Positions 37,361 to 46,851 of a stretch of DNA of 64,000 nt are shown here, piece by piece; positions within the stretch are counted from its first letter, which is position 1; each line of letters begins with the position of its first letter. This stretch comes from Citrobacter koseri ATCC BAA-895. Lineage in GTDB: Bacteria; Pseudomonadota; Gammaproteobacteria; Enterobacterales; Enterobacteriaceae. The notes beneath the pieces are model-generated. The model had not been told where the DNA came from. It searched no databases and saw only the letters and a list, made by a program, of their open reading frames with translations. The DNA lies in the NCBI RefSeq assembly GCF_000018045.1, contig NC_009792.1, positions 3,968,001 through 4,032,000 on the forward strand, given 5' to 3'. Both the position numbers and the translations under genes were made by a program.

Positions 37361-37437
37361 CCTACACTAGCGGGAATATTTTTAACCCTGCCCCACGCGA
37401 TCAGATGGCGTGGGGAGATGACGCGGATTTTTCTATT

Positions 37438-38169
37438 ATGCGCATTCCCCGCATTTATCACCCTGAACCCATCACATCCGGCAGCCAGTTCTCCCTGTGT
37501 GAAGACGCCGCCAACCATATCGGACGCGTGCTGCGTATGGGGCCAGGCCAGGCGCTCCAGTTGTTTGACGGCAGCAATCAGGTGTTTGACGCCGAGATAA
37601 CCAACGCCAGCAAAAAAAGCGTCGATGTAAAAGTGCTCAGCGCCACCCTCGACGATCGTGAATCCCCGCTGCATATTCACCTCGGCCAGGTGATGTCGCG
37701 CGGCGAAAAAATGGAATTCACTATCCAGAAATCGATCGAACTGGGTGTAAGCCTCATTACGCCACTTTTTTCTGAGCGCTGCGGCGTTAAACTGGACAGC
37801 GAACGTCTGAACAAGAAGCGCCAGCAGTGGCAAAAAATCGCTATTGCCGCCTGCGAACAGTGCGGTCGTAACTGGGTGCCGGAAATTCGCCCGGCAATGG
37901 ATCTGGAAGCCTGGTGCGCCGAACAGGACGAGGGGCTGAAACTGAACCTTCACCCGCGCGCCAGCGCCAGTATCAACACCCTGCCGCTCCCCGTGGAGCG
38001 CGTGCGCCTGTTGATTGGCCCGGAAGGCGGTTTGTCGGCAGATGAAATCGCCATGACCGCCCGCTACCAGTTTACTGATATCCTGTTAGGACCTCGCGTT
38101 CTGCGTACTGAGACAACTGCGCTCACCGCCATTACCGCGCTACAGGTGCGTTTTGGCGATCTGGGCTAA
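37438..38169 (+). CDS. rsmE: 16S rRNA m3U1498 methyltransferase
   Basis: SPOUT-class RNA methyltransferase; methylates N3 of U1498 in 16S rRNA using SAM. The start MRIPRIYHPEPI at 37438 gives 243 aa, as in E. coli. The knotted C-terminal motif is LLIGPEGGLSADE...LLGPRVLRTETTA. The frame upstream of the start overlaps endA in another frame and is not coding. Confidence 0.96.
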   Translation: MRIPRIYHPEPITSGSQFSLCEDAANHIGRVLRMGPGQALQLFDGSNQVFDAEITNASKKSVDVKVLSATLDDRESPLHIHLGQVMSRGEKMEFTIQKSIELGVSLITPLFSERCGVKLDSERLNKKRQQWQKIAIAACEQCGRNWVPEIRPAMDLEAWCAEQDEGLKLNLHPRASASINTLPLPVERVRLLIGPEGGLSADEIAMTARYQFTDILLGPRVLRTETTALTAITALQVRFGDLG

Positions 38170-38181
38170 CGGAGAAGAACA

Positions 38182-39129
38182 ATGATCAAGCTCGGCATCG
38201 TGATGGACCCCATCGCAAGCATCAACATCAAGAAAGATTCCAGCTTCGCTATGCTGCTGGAAGCACAACGTCGTGGCTACGAACTTCATTACATGGAGAT
38301 GGCCGATCTGTATTTGATCAACGGTGAGGCTCGCGCCCGCACGCGTACCCTGAGCGTAGAGCAGAACTATGACAACTGGTATACGTTCAACGACGAGCAG
38401 GATCTGCCGCTGGCCGATCTGGATGTCATCCTGATGCGTAAAGATCCGCCGTTCGATACCGAATTTATCTACGCCACTTATATTCTGGAGCGCGCGGAAG
38501 AGAAAGGCGCGCTGATCGTCAATAAGCCCCAGAGCCTGCGCGACTGCAACGAAAAACTGTTCACCGCCTGGTTCTCCGACCTGACGCCGGAAACGCTGGT
38601 CACGCGCAACAAAGCGCAACTGAAAGCCTTCTGGCAGAAGCACAGCGACATCATTCTCAAGCCGCTGGACGGCATGGGCGGCGCGTCTATCTTCCGCGTG
38701 AAGGAAGGCGACCCCAACCTCGGCGTGATCGCCGAAACGCTGACCGAGCATGGCACCCGCTATTGCATGGCGCAGAACTACCTGCCTGCCATTAAAGACG
38801 GCGACAAACGCGTGCTGGTTGTTGACGGCGAACCCGTTCCGTACTGCCTGGCGCGGATTCCGCAGGGCGGCGAGACCCGTGGCAACCTGGCGGCCGGTGG
38901 TCGCGGCGAACCGCGCCCGCTTACCGACAGCGACTGGGAAATCGCCCGCCGCATTGGCCCAACCCTGAAAGCGAAAGGGCTGATTTTTGTGGGTCTGGAT
39001 ATCATCGGCGATCGTCTTACCGAAATTAACGTCACCAGCCCAACCTGTATTCGTGAAATTGAAGCGGAGTTCCCGGTTTCGATTACCGGAATGCTGATGG
39101 ATGCCATTGAGGCGCGTTTGCAGAAGTAA
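38182..39129 (+). CDS. gshB: Glutathione synthetase
   Basis: ATP-grasp ligase that joins gamma-glutamylcysteine and glycine. The protein is 315 aa, matching E. coli GshB. ATP-grasp elements are ILKPLDGMGGASIFRV, RVLVVDGEPVPYCLARIP and the metal-binding DIIGDRLTEINVTSPT. Starts 12 bases after rsmE. Confidence 0.98.
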   Translation: MIKLGIVMDPIASINIKKDSSFAMLLEAQRRGYELHYMEMADLYLINGEARARTRTLSVEQNYDNWYTFNDEQDLPLADLDVILMRKDPPFDTEFIYATYILERAEEKGALIVNKPQSLRDCNEKLFTAWFSDLTPETLVTRNKAQLKAFWQKHSDIILKPLDGMGGASIFRVKEGDPNLGVIAETLTEHGTRYCMAQNYLPAIKDGDKRVLVVDGEPVPYCLARIPQGGETRGNLAAGGRGEPRPLTDSDWEIARRIGPTLKAKGLIFVGLDIIGDRLTEINVTSPTCIREIEAEFPVSITGMLMDAIEARLQK

Positions 39130-39135
39130 ATTAGT

Positions 39136-39218
39136 TGCCGGATGACGACGCCTTCGCGTCTTATCCGGCCTGGAATTTCACCCCACAGGCCGGATAAGAC
39201 GAAACTGCCATCCGGCAA
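39136..39218. repeat. REP/BIME pair
   Basis: GCCGGATGACGACGCCTTCG...TTATCCGGC and AGGCCGGATAAGACG...CATCCGGC between gshB and yqgE. Confidence 0.85.
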
Positions 39219-39305
39219 AGCTATTTTCAGAGGGTGACATCTTCGCACTTTCCCCACATACTGGACGCTGTTGCTTTTTTGAACCCGGATACAGAACCTC
39301 TGACA

Positions 39306-39869
39306 ATGAATTTACAGCATCACTTTCTTATTGCCATGCCTGCTCTCCAGGACCCAATTTTCCGCCGCTCCGTGGTGTACATTTGCGAACACAATGAAGA
39401 TGGCGCAATGGGGATTATCATTAATAAGCCTCTGGAAAATCTACAGATTGAAGGGATTCTGGAAAAACTGAAGATTACGCCTGAACCGCGCGATCCGGCG
39501 ATTCGTCTGGATAAAGCCGTAATGCTCGGCGGGCCGCTGGCGGAAGATCGGGGATTTATTTTACATACTCCGCCCTCCCGCTTTTCGTCCAGTATTCGCA
39601 TTTCTGACAATACGGTGATCACCACGTCCCGCGACGTGCTGGAGACGTTAGGCACACCGGAGCAACCCTCTGAGGTGCTGGTGGCGCTGGGTTATTCATC
39701 ATGGGATAAAGGTCAACTGGAGCAAGAGCTGATGGATAATGCCTGGCTCACGGCCCCTGCCGATCTCAATATTCTGTTCAAAACGCCGATTGCCGACCGT
39801 TGGCGAGACGCGGCCAAATTAATCGGAATTGATATTCTGACCATGCCTGGTGTGGCGGGGCATGCCTGA
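39306..39869 (+). CDS. yqgE: UPF0301 protein YqgE
   Basis: A 187-aa DUF179/UPF0301 protein starting MNLQHHFLIAMPALQDP at 39306, as in E. coli. The conserved ICEHNEDGAMGIIINKPL motif is visible. Function unknown. Its stop overlaps the ruvX start (TGATG), so the two are co-translated. Confidence 0.94.
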   Translation: MNLQHHFLIAMPALQDPIFRRSVVYICEHNEDGAMGIIINKPLENLQIEGILEKLKITPEPRDPAIRLDKAVMLGGPLAEDRGFILHTPPSRFSSSIRISDNTVITTSRDVLETLGTPEQPSEVLVALGYSSWDKGQLEQELMDNAWLTAPADLNILFKTPIADRWRDAAKLIGIDILTMPGVAGHA

Positions 39870-40285
39870 TGAGCGGAACCTTACTCGCATTTGATTTCGG
39901 CACCAAAAGCATCGGCGTAGCGATAGGACAGCGCATCACCGGCACCGCCCGTGCACTGCCAGCGATAAAAGCGCAGGACGGAACGCCAGACTGGAACATT
40001 ATCGAGCGTTTGCTGAAAGAGTGGCAGCCGGATGAAATTATTGTCGGGCTACCGCTCAATATGGATGGCACAGAGCAGCCCCTCACCGCTCGCGCCCGCA
40101 AGTTCGCCAACCGCATTCATGGCCGTTTTGGCGTACTGGTTACGCTGCATGACGAACGCCTCAGCACCATAGAAGCGCGTTCTGGCCTGTTTGAACAGGG
40201 CGGTTATCGCGCACTCAACAAAGGCAAGGTGGATTCCGCCTCGGCCGTCATCATCCTCGAAAGCTATTTCGAGCAGGGTTACTGA
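39869..40285 (+). CDS. ruvX: Pre-16S rRNA nuclease RuvX/YqgF
   Basis: A 138-aa RNase H-fold protein. The first catalytic aspartate is in LLAFDFGTKSIGVA, and later acidic residues lie in HDERLST and DSASAVIILES. YqgF processes the 16S rRNA 5' end and is essential in E. coli. Overlaps yqgE. Confidence 0.95.
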   Translation: MSGTLLAFDFGTKSIGVAIGQRITGTARALPAIKAQDGTPDWNIIERLLKEWQPDEIIVGLPLNMDGTEQPLTARARKFANRIHGRFGVLVTLHDERLSTIEARSGLFEQGGYRALNKGKVDSASAVIILESYFEQGY

Positions 40286-40291
40286 AGCGAA

Positions 40292-40418
40292 TTGCCTGAT
40301 GGCGAGCAGCGTTAAGGCTGACAAATTAGCTTCCATATCAACGCCTGATGGCGCTTCGCTTATCAGGCCTACGGGCACGCTTGTAGGCCGGATAAGGCCA
40401 TCGGCCGCCATCCGGCAC
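40292..40418. repeat. REP/BIME cluster
   Basis: Three REP units (GCCTGATGGCGAGCAGCG, GCCTGATGGCGCTTCGCTTATCAGGC, AGGCCGGATAAGGCCATCGG) in the convergent gap ruvX/yggR. Confidence 0.85.
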
Positions 40419-40427
40419 AACCGTTCG

Positions 40428-41408
40428 CTAAAGCCTGCCCTGCGCCTGCCGCTGTTGCAGACTCTGGGCAAACGTCTGCATCCCCGCCTGTTGGCTGGTC
40501 TGAATAACGCCGGGCAACTGGTGAATTTTCCCCTCCCGAATAAGATTGCCAACCGCTGGCGTGTTGATGAGCAGTTCGAATAACGCCACGCGTCCGTCCT
40601 GCCTGTCGGTTTCCAGCTTCTGCGACAACACGGCGCGCAGGCTGCCCGCAAGTTGACTGCGTACCGGATCTTTCTCCTGCGCCGGAAAGGAGTCAACCAG
40701 CCGCTCTACCGCCTGTGCCGCGCCGCGCGTATGTAGCGTCGCCAGTAACAGATGCCCCGTTTCCGCCGCCGTCAGCGCCAGGCGAATGGTCTCGCTGTCG
40801 CGCAGTTCGCCTAATAAAATCACATCCGGGTCTTCACGCAGCGCAGCGCGTAACCCGGCGGCAAAGGAGCGGCAGTGTACACCAACCTCCCGCTGCTGAA
40901 TCAGGCAGCGCTGGCTGGTATGGCGGTACTCAATAGGATCTTCCAGCGTCAGGATATGACCATCGAGATGCTGGTTGAGGTATTCTACCATTGCCGCCAG
41001 CGTGGTGGATTTCCCGCTTCCCGTCGCCCCGGTCACCAGAATCAGTCCGTTCTCGCCGCCAAGGAGCGCGGGTAGCGCGGCAGGCGTCTGGAGCGCGTCC
41101 AGTTGCGGGCACGTAGTGGGCAGCAACCGCAGCGCCAGCGATGCGCCCTGCTCGTGATGAAAAGCGCTGGCGCGTAACCGCAGTCCGCCCGGCAGCGACA
41201 CCGCAAAGTCGAGCTGACCATCCGCCTGCCACGCCCGGCGCTGCGCGTCGTTAAGCCATTGTGACAGCAAAACCTCGACATTCGGGCTGCTAAACGGGGC
41301 TATTTCCACTTTTCCCCGTTTACGCCAGCGCGCAGGCCATGCGTTGCACAGGTGTAGATCCGAGACGTTATGCTTTACACTAAGGGCCACTATTTCTTCC
41401 ATATCCAT
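40428..41408 (-). CDS. yggR: PilT-like ATPase YggR
   Basis: A 326-aa type IV pilus retraction ATPase family protein with start MDMEEIVALSVKHN at 41408. Walker A is GATGSGKSTTLAAMVE; the Asp box LTLEDPIEY, Walker B VILLGELRDSETIRLAL and His box ATLHTRGAAQAV are all intact. No other pilus genes are nearby, and the role in enterics is unclear. Divergent from yggS with an 18-base gap. Confidence 0.93.
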   Translation of the reverse strand: MDMEEIVALSVKHNVSDLHLCNAWPARWRKRGKVEIAPFSSPNVEVLLSQWLNDAQRRAWQADGQLDFAVSLPGGLRLRASAFHHEQGASLALRLLPTTCPQLDALQTPAALPALLGGENGLILVTGATGSGKSTTLAAMVEYLNQHLDGHILTLEDPIEYRHTSQRCLIQQREVGVHCRSFAAGLRAALREDPDVILLGELRDSETIRLALTAAETGHLLLATLHTRGAAQAVERLVDSFPAQEKDPVRSQLAGSLRAVLSQKLETDRQDGRVALFELLINTPAVGNLIREGKIHQLPGVIQTSQQAGMQTFAQSLQQRQAQGRL

Positions 41409-41425
41409 ACGAACATCCTCGGAAA

Positions 41426-42130
41426 ATGAACGATATCGCGCATAACCTGGCACATGTCCGGGACAAAATCTCAGCCGCCGCGACGCGTTGCGGGCGGTCT
41501 TCAGAAGAAGTTACGCTGCTTGCAGTGAGTAAAACCAAGCCTGCGAGCGCCATCGCAGAAGCCATCGCGGTCGGGCAGCGGGCGTTTGGCGAAAACTATG
41601 TTCAGGAAGGGGTAGAGAAAATTCGCCACTTCAAAGAAAGCGGCGTCGAAGGGCTGCAATGGCACTTTATTGGCCCCTTGCAGTCCAACAAAAGTCGTCT
41701 GGTGGCAGAGCATTTTGACTGGTGCCATACGATCGATCGTCTGCGTATCGCCGCCCGTCTGAGCGAACAGCGCCCGACAGGTCTGCCGCCGCTGAACGTG
41801 CTGATTCAAATTAATATCAGCGATGAGAACAGCAAGTCCGGGATTCCGCTTACGGAACTGGACGCTCTGGCGGCAAGCGTTGTTGAGCTTCCCGGTATCA
41901 GGCTGCGCGGACTGATGGCGATCCCCGCCCCTGAGTCAGATTATGTAAGGCAGTTTGAAGTTGCACGCCAAATGGCTGTAGCATTTGCCGGGCTGAAAAC
42001 GCGCTATCCTGGCGTTGATACCCTTTCTCTGGGTATGTCGGATGATATGGACGCCGCAATTGCGGCAGGTAGCACGATGGTGCGCATCGGCACCGCTATT
42101 TTTGGTGCGCGTGATTACACAAAAAATTAA
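41426..42130 (+). CDS. yggS: PLP homeostasis protein YggS
   Basis: A 234-aa YggS/PROSC family protein that binds pyridoxal phosphate through about Lys36 (LLAVSKTKPAS) and maintains PLP balance. Barrel motifs GENYVQEGVEK, WHFIGPLQSNK and SLGMSDDMDAAI are present. First of yggS-yggT-yggU-rdgB-hemW. Confidence 0.96.
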   Translation: MNDIAHNLAHVRDKISAAATRCGRSSEEVTLLAVSKTKPASAIAEAIAVGQRAFGENYVQEGVEKIRHFKESGVEGLQWHFIGPLQSNKSRLVAEHFDWCHTIDRLRIAARLSEQRPTGLPPLNVLIQINISDENSKSGIPLTELDALAASVVELPGIRLRGLMAIPAPESDYVRQFEVARQMAVAFAGLKTRYPGVDTLSLGMSDDMDAAIAAGSTMVRIGTAIFGARDYTKN

Positions 42131-42148
42131 GGAAAACTGAGGAACGCC

Positions 42149-42715
42149 ATGAAGACGTTGACCTTCCTGCTCTCAACGGTAATTGAACTGTATACCATGG
42201 TGCTATTGTTGCGCGTATGGATGCAGTGGGCTCGCTGTGATTTTTACAACCCTTTCTCACAGTTTGTGGTGAAAGCGACTCAACCCATTATCGGGCCGCT
42301 GCGTCGTATTATTCCGCCAATGGGGCCGATTGATAGCGCCTCCATGCTGTTGGCATTTATTCTGAGCTTTATCAAAGCGATAGTGCTTTTCATGGTCGTG
42401 ACGTTCCAGCCGATTATCTGGATCGCCGCCATACTTATCGTCCTGAAAACCATCGGCCTGCTGATTTTCTGGGTACTGCTGGTGATGGCGATCATGAGCT
42501 GGGTGAGCCAGGGCCGCAGCCCGATTGAATACGTTCTGCTTCAACTGGCGGACCCTTTGCTGCGCCCGATTCGCCGTCTGCTCCCTTCGATGGGCGGCAT
42601 CGACTTCTCGCCGATGATCCTGGTTCTGCTGCTGTATGTTATCAACATGGGCATCGCTGAAGTCTTACAGGCGACAGGCAATATGCTGCTGCCGGGGCTG
42701 TGGATGGCGCTATGA
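42149..42715 (+). CDS. yggT: YggT family membrane protein
   Basis: A 188-aa protein with two YGGT domains (repeats WMQWARCDFYNPFSQFVVKA and MSWVSQGRSPIEYVLLQLAD, each followed by P-hydrophobic motifs) and about four membrane segments. Linked in E. coli to osmotic-shock tolerance. Its stop overlaps the yggU start (ATGA). Confidence 0.94.
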   Translation: MKTLTFLLSTVIELYTMVLLLRVWMQWARCDFYNPFSQFVVKATQPIIGPLRRIIPPMGPIDSASMLLAFILSFIKAIVLFMVVTFQPIIWIAAILIVLKTIGLLIFWVLLVMAIMSWVSQGRSPIEYVLLQLADPLLRPIRRLLPSMGGIDFSPMILVLLLYVINMGIAEVLQATGNMLLPGLWMAL

Positions 42716-43002
42716 GTGCCGTTACACCCTGCGCTGACGGTCTGATTTTACGGCTCTATATTCAGCCGAAAGCCAGCCGTGACAGTATTGTGGGTTTACA
42801 TGGCGACGAAGTGAAAGTCGCCATTACCGCCCCGCCGGTTGATGGCCAGGCCAACAGCCATCTGGTGAAGTTTCTTGGCAAACAATTCCGCGTGGCGAAA
42901 AGCCAGGTCGTCATTGAAAAGGGCGAACTGGGCCGCCACAAACAGGTTAAAATCATTCATCCGCAACAGATCCCGCCAGAAATCGCGGCGTTAACTGATT
43001 AG
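42712..43002 (+). CDS. yggU: DUF167 protein YggU
   Basis: A 96-aa UPF0235/DUF167 protein starting MSAVTPCADGLILRLYIQP, nearly identical to E. coli YggU. The KASRDSIVGLHGDEVKV and PPVDGQANSHLVKFL motifs are present. Function unknown. Overlaps yggT by 4 bases. Confidence 0.95.
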   Translation: MSAVTPCADGLILRLYIQPKASRDSIVGLHGDEVKVAITAPPVDGQANSHLVKFLGKQFRVAKSQVVIEKGELGRHKQVKIIHPQQIPPEIAALTD

Positions 43003-43009
43003 GTATCCT

Positions 43010-43603
43010 ATGCAAAAAGTTGTCCTCGCTACCGGCAATGCCGGTAAAGTGCGTGAGCTTGCCTCACTGTTGAGCGATTTTGGGCTTGATGTCATCGCGC
43101 AAACCGAACTGGGCGTTGACTCAGCCGAAGAGACCGGTCTGACGTTCATCGAAAATGCGATTCTGAAAGCGCGTCATGCCGCAAAAGCTACCGGTCTGCC
43201 CGCCATTGCCGACGACTCCGGCCTGGCCGTTGATGCGCTGGGCGGCGCGCCGGGTATTTACTCCGCCCGTTATTCCGGCGAAGACGCCACCGACCAGCGT
43301 AACCTGGAAAAACTGCTGCATACCCTGCGGGAGGTGCCGGATGAGAAGCGCCAGGCGCGCTTCCACTGCGTGCTGGTCTACATGCGCCATGCAGAAGACC
43401 CGACGCCGCTGGTGTGCCACGGAAGCTGGCCAGGAATGATTACCCGCGAAGCGGCGGGCAATGGCGGTTTCGGCTATGACCCTATTTTCTTTGTTCCGTC
43501 GGAAGGTAAAACGGCAGCCGAGTTAACCCGTGAAGAAAAAAGCGCGATCTCCCACCGTGGGCAGGCGCTGAAGCTGCTGCTGGACGCCTTACGCAATGGT
43601 TAA
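43010..43603 (+). CDS. rdgB: XTP/dITP pyrophosphatase
   Basis: Ham1-family house-cleaning enzyme that hydrolyses dITP and XTP to monophosphates. It has 197 aa, with LATGNAGKVRELASLL, the metal site DDSGLAVDALGGAPGIYSAR and GGFGYDPIF. Same length as E. coli RdgB. Overlaps hemW by 8 bases. Confidence 0.97.
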   Translation: MQKVVLATGNAGKVRELASLLSDFGLDVIAQTELGVDSAEETGLTFIENAILKARHAAKATGLPAIADDSGLAVDALGGAPGIYSARYSGEDATDQRNLEKLLHTLREVPDEKRQARFHCVLVYMRHAEDPTPLVCHGSWPGMITREAAGNGGFGYDPIFFVPSEGKTAAELTREEKSAISHRGQALKLLLDALRNG

Positions 43604-44732
43604 GCTGCCGCCGCTGAGTCTTTATATTCACATCCCGTGGTGCGTGCAGAAATGCCCGTACTGCGATTTCAACTCGCATGCGCTGAAAGGCGAAGTGCCG
43701 CACGATGATTATGTTCAGCACCTGCTGAGCGATCTCGATACCAACGTGGCATATGCGCAGGGACGCGAAGTAAAGACCATTTTTATTGGCGGCGGTACGC
43801 CGAGTCTGCTCTCAGGCCCGGCAATGCAAACGCTGCTGGACGGCGTGCGGGCGCGCCTGCCGCTGGCGGCGGATGCAGAAATCACGATGGAGGCGAATCC
43901 GGGGACGGTAGAGGCCGACCGTTTCGTTGATTACCAACGCGCCGGGGTAAACCGTATTTCCATCGGCGTGCAGAGTTTTAGTGAACCGAAGCTAAAACGC
44001 CTCGGGCGCATTCACGGCCCGGAAGAGGCGAAGCGGGCAGCGAATCTGGCGAGCGGTCTGGGGCTGCGCAGCTTCAACCTGGACCTGATGCACGGCCTGC
44101 CGGATCAGACGCTGGAAGAGGCGCTGGGCGACCTGCGCCAGGCTATCGCGCTCAATCCGCCGCATCTGTCGTGGTATCAGTTGACTATCGAACCTAACAC
44201 GCTGTTCGGCTCACGCCCGCCGGTATTGCCAGACGATGACGCGCTGTGGGATATCTTCGAGCAAGGCCACCAGTTGCTGACGGCGGCAGGTTATCAGCAG
44301 TACGAAACCTCCGCGTATGCCAGGCCGGGTTATCAGTGTCAGCACAATCTGAACTACTGGCGCTTTGGCGATTACCTCGGAATTGGCTGCGGCGCACACG
44401 GTAAAGTGACCTTCCCGGACGGGCGCATCCTGCGTACCACTAAAACGCGTCACCCGCGCGGTTATATGCAGGGGCGCTATCTGGAAAGCCAGCGTGATGT
44501 CGAACAGGCCGACAAGCCGTTTGAGTTCTTTATGAACCGTTTTCGGTTACTGGAAGCGGCTCCCCGGGCAGAGTTTACGCAGTATACCGGGCTTGCCGAA
44601 GCAGTAATTCGTGAGCAGCTCGACGAGGCCATCGCCCAGGGGTATCTCACCGAATGCGAGCAGCACTGGCAGATTACCCAACACGGCAAGCTGTTTTTAA
44701 ACTCCCTGCTGGAGCTGTTTCTGGCGGAGTGA
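43596..44732 (+). CDS. hemW: Radical-SAM heme chaperone HemW
   Basis: A 378-aa HemN-like radical SAM protein that delivers heme and lacks coproporphyrinogen oxidase activity. The cluster motif is IPWCVQKCPYCDFN (CxxxCxxC). GGGTPSLL and the C-terminal HemN domain are present. It ends the yggS operon. In E. coli yggM would follow; it is absent here. Confidence 0.96.
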   Translation: MVKLPPLSLYIHIPWCVQKCPYCDFNSHALKGEVPHDDYVQHLLSDLDTNVAYAQGREVKTIFIGGGTPSLLSGPAMQTLLDGVRARLPLAADAEITMEANPGTVEADRFVDYQRAGVNRISIGVQSFSEPKLKRLGRIHGPEEAKRAANLASGLGLRSFNLDLMHGLPDQTLEEALGDLRQAIALNPPHLSWYQLTIEPNTLFGSRPPVLPDDDALWDIFEQGHQLLTAAGYQQYETSAYARPGYQCQHNLNYWRFGDYLGIGCGAHGKVTFPDGRILRTTKTRHPRGYMQGRYLESQRDVEQADKPFEFFMNRFRLLEAAPRAEFTQYTGLAEAVIREQLDEAIAQGYLTECEQHWQITQHGKLFLNSLLELFLAE

Positions 44733-44746
44733 TGGCGGGTGAAGAT

Positions 44747-44847
44747 GTAGGCCGGATAAGGCCTTGAGCCGCCATCCGGCAAATTGCCTGATGGCGCTGC
44801 GCTTATCAGGCCTACAGGGTTAGGGCGATAAGCGCAGCCACCATCCC
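44747..44847. repeat. REP/BIME cluster
   Basis: AGGCCGGATAAGGCCTTGAGCC...CATCCGGC and GCCTGATGGCGCTGCGCTTATCAGGC in the convergent hemW/ansB gap. Confidence 0.85.
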
Positions 44848-44850
44848 CGA

Positions 44851-45897
44851 TTAATACTGATTAAACATCGTCTGGATCTGTTGCGGATCTTTGGTTTGCG
44901 TCAGCGCCAGTTGCAACAGCACGCGCGCTTTTTGCGGGTTCAACGAACCGGAAGCGACAAACCCGTATTTCGCGTCATCGACTTCAGCATCCTGCGTGGT
45001 GGCGCCAGTCGGTACACGAGAAGAACGCACGACAACCGTGCCTTTATGCGCAGCAGTCGCCAGCGTATCGAAAACCGTTTTGTACAGGTTGCCGTTACCC
45101 ACGCCCGCGCTCACAATCCCTTCGTAACCCGCATCCACCAGCGCTTTCGCCGGCAGATCGGACGCATTCGCGTAGTTATAAATAATCCCGACTTTCGGCA
45201 GCTCAGTCAGCTTAGAAACGTCAAACGGCGTGGAAGTGGTGTGCTTGCGCGCTGGCGTACGCTGATAATCAATTTTACCGTTGTGAATGTAGCCCAGCGG
45301 CCCGTAATTCACAGACTTGAAGGTGGCGACATCGGTGGTATTGGTCTTGGTAACGTCACGGCCGTCCAGCACAGTGTCGTTCATCACCACCAGTACGCCG
45401 CGACTCGCGGACGCTTTATCCGCCGCAGTGACCACGGCGTTATAGAGGTTGAACGGGCCGTCGGCGCTCATTGACGTGGACGGACGCATCGCCCCGACCA
45501 GCACTACCGGTTTATTACACTTGACGGTCAGGTCGAGGAAATAAGCCGTCTCTTCCATCGTATCGGTACCGTGGGTGATCACGAAGCCGTCGGTGTTATC
45601 GCAGTCGGTGTTGATTTTCTTCGCCAGCGTTAACCAGACTTCATCGTTCATATCCTGCGAACCGATATTGACGACCTGCTCACCTTTTACAACTGCGATA
45701 TCCTTTAACTGAGGCACCGCGTCCACCAGGCTTTCGACGCCAACTTTACCCGCCGTATAATTTGATTTTGTCGCGGAGTCACCGCCACCGGCAATGGTTC
45801 CCCCGGTCGCCAGAATAGTGACATTCGGCAAAGCCAGCGCCGCGCCGCTGCAACCCATTACCAGAGCGGCGAGTACCGTTTTCCTGAAAAACTCCAT
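44851..45897 (-). CDS. ansB: Periplasmic L-asparaginase II
   Basis: Hydrolyses asparagine (and weakly glutamine) in the periplasm, with anaerobic induction in enterics. The start MEFFRKTVLAALVM at 45897 gives 348 aa with a 22-residue signal (cleavage after ALA). Nucleophile threonines lie in ILATGGTIAGGG and THGTDTMEET, and the two periplasmic cysteines are present. FNR/CRP sites are expected upstream (45898-46040) but were not clear by eye. Confidence 0.97.
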   Translation of the reverse strand: MEFFRKTVLAALVMGCSGAALALPNVTILATGGTIAGGGDSATKSNYTAGKVGVESLVDAVPQLKDIAVVKGEQVVNIGSQDMNDEVWLTLAKKINTDCDNTDGFVITHGTDTMEETAYFLDLTVKCNKPVVLVGAMRPSTSMSADGPFNLYNAVVTAADKASASRGVLVVMNDTVLDGRDVTKTNTTDVATFKSVNYGPLGYIHNGKIDYQRTPARKHTTSTPFDVSKLTELPKVGIIYNYANASDLPAKALVDAGYEGIVSAGVGNGNLYKTVFDTLATAAHKGTVVVRSSRVPTGATTQDAEVDDAKYGFVASGSLNPQKARVLLQLALTQTKDPQQIQTMFNQY

Positions 45898-46040
45898 GTT
45901 ATTTCTCCAGTTACGTGAATTTGACGCATTATCCCAATGTCGAAGATGAATAATGTGACGTCTTCCAATTAACCAGATAAATATCTTTTTACGTTTGTGG
46001 TTTTTAGAGATGGATATCAAAACGGCGGGGTATGACAACA

Positions 46041-46066
46041 TAAAACGGCACAGCAGGCGCTGTGCC
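46041..46066 (-). terminator. yggN terminator
   Basis: GGCACAGC-GCCT-GCTGTGCC hairpin followed by TTTTA on the minus strand, just past the yggN stop. Confidence 0.75.
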
Positions 46067-46079
46067 ATAGACAAGAGTT

Positions 46080-46799
46080 TTATTTCAGGCTGCTCACCAG
46101 CGCTTTGCGGCTGTCTTCCAGCGTCACAACGCGACTGCACACATCTTTGCCGAACTGCTGGAAGTCTTTTTCCTGATTCTTCCATTCATTCTGAATCGAC
46201 GTTTGCAGACCGCCGAGGCTACCCAGCACGCCCTGCAACGGATTACCGCCGCCTTTAAGCACCGCTTTCGCGCCCATTTCGTTAATGCTGTCCTGCAAAA
46301 TGCCGCCCATCGCCTGATTCACCAGCTGCTGGCCGTCGGCGCGCACCTGATCAATCGCCTTGTAGTGGAAGGTCAGGCCGTCAGTACGATGCTCAATGAT
46401 GCGGTTCATCTGCTCTTTCAGTTGCGCATCAAGTTTGGTCAATCGACCACGCATATTGCTGCTTTCGCCCACTTCCTGCGCGATGATTTTATCCAGCGCC
46501 ACGCGGCCTTTCTCGACGCGGCTTCTGGCGCCCTCATCGATCCACGGCAGCGCGCTGCGCAATTCCGCCTGGTAATCTTTCGCCTGTTCGCGCTGCGCGG
46601 CGCTAAGGGTGTACTGTTTGCCGTTAAACATCACATTGCCGTCCGGCGCGATCACCAGGTTGCCGTTTTCGCCTTTTACCTGAACCGTTTGCGGGCTAAG
46701 AATCACATCGTCACGCGGAGTGACGCTGCATTGATAATCTGCGTGTGCGGCCATCGCCGTCAACGAAAGAACTGCCGCCAGCAGCGTTTTGCGCATCAT
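46080..46799 (-). CDS. yggN: DUF2884 periplasmic protein YggN
   Basis: A 239-aa exported protein with a signal peptide of about 20 residues (MMRKTLLAAVLSLTAMAAHA) and two cysteines near the ends. Matches E. coli YggN. Function unknown. Upstream lies yggL. Confidence 0.93.
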   Translation of the reverse strand: MMRKTLLAAVLSLTAMAAHADYQCSVTPRDDVILSPQTVQVKGENGNLVIAPDGNVMFNGKQYTLSAAQREQAKDYQAELRSALPWIDEGARSRVEKGRVALDKIIAQEVGESSNMRGRLTKLDAQLKEQMNRIIEHRTDGLTFHYKAIDQVRADGQQLVNQAMGGILQDSINEMGAKAVLKGGGNPLQGVLGSLGGLQTSIQNEWKNQEKDFQQFGKDVCSRVVTLEDSRKALVSSLK

Positions 46800-46818
46800 A
46801 ACTTTCCCTCAAGACAAA

Positions 46819-46842
46819 TCGGGCCAGCAAATGCTGGCCCCG
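46819..46842 (-). terminator. Hairpin after yggL
   Basis: GGGGCCAGCA-TT-TGCTGGCCC perfect stem between yggL and yggN; no strong T run. Confidence 0.55.
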
Positions 46843-46851
46843 TATGCTTTA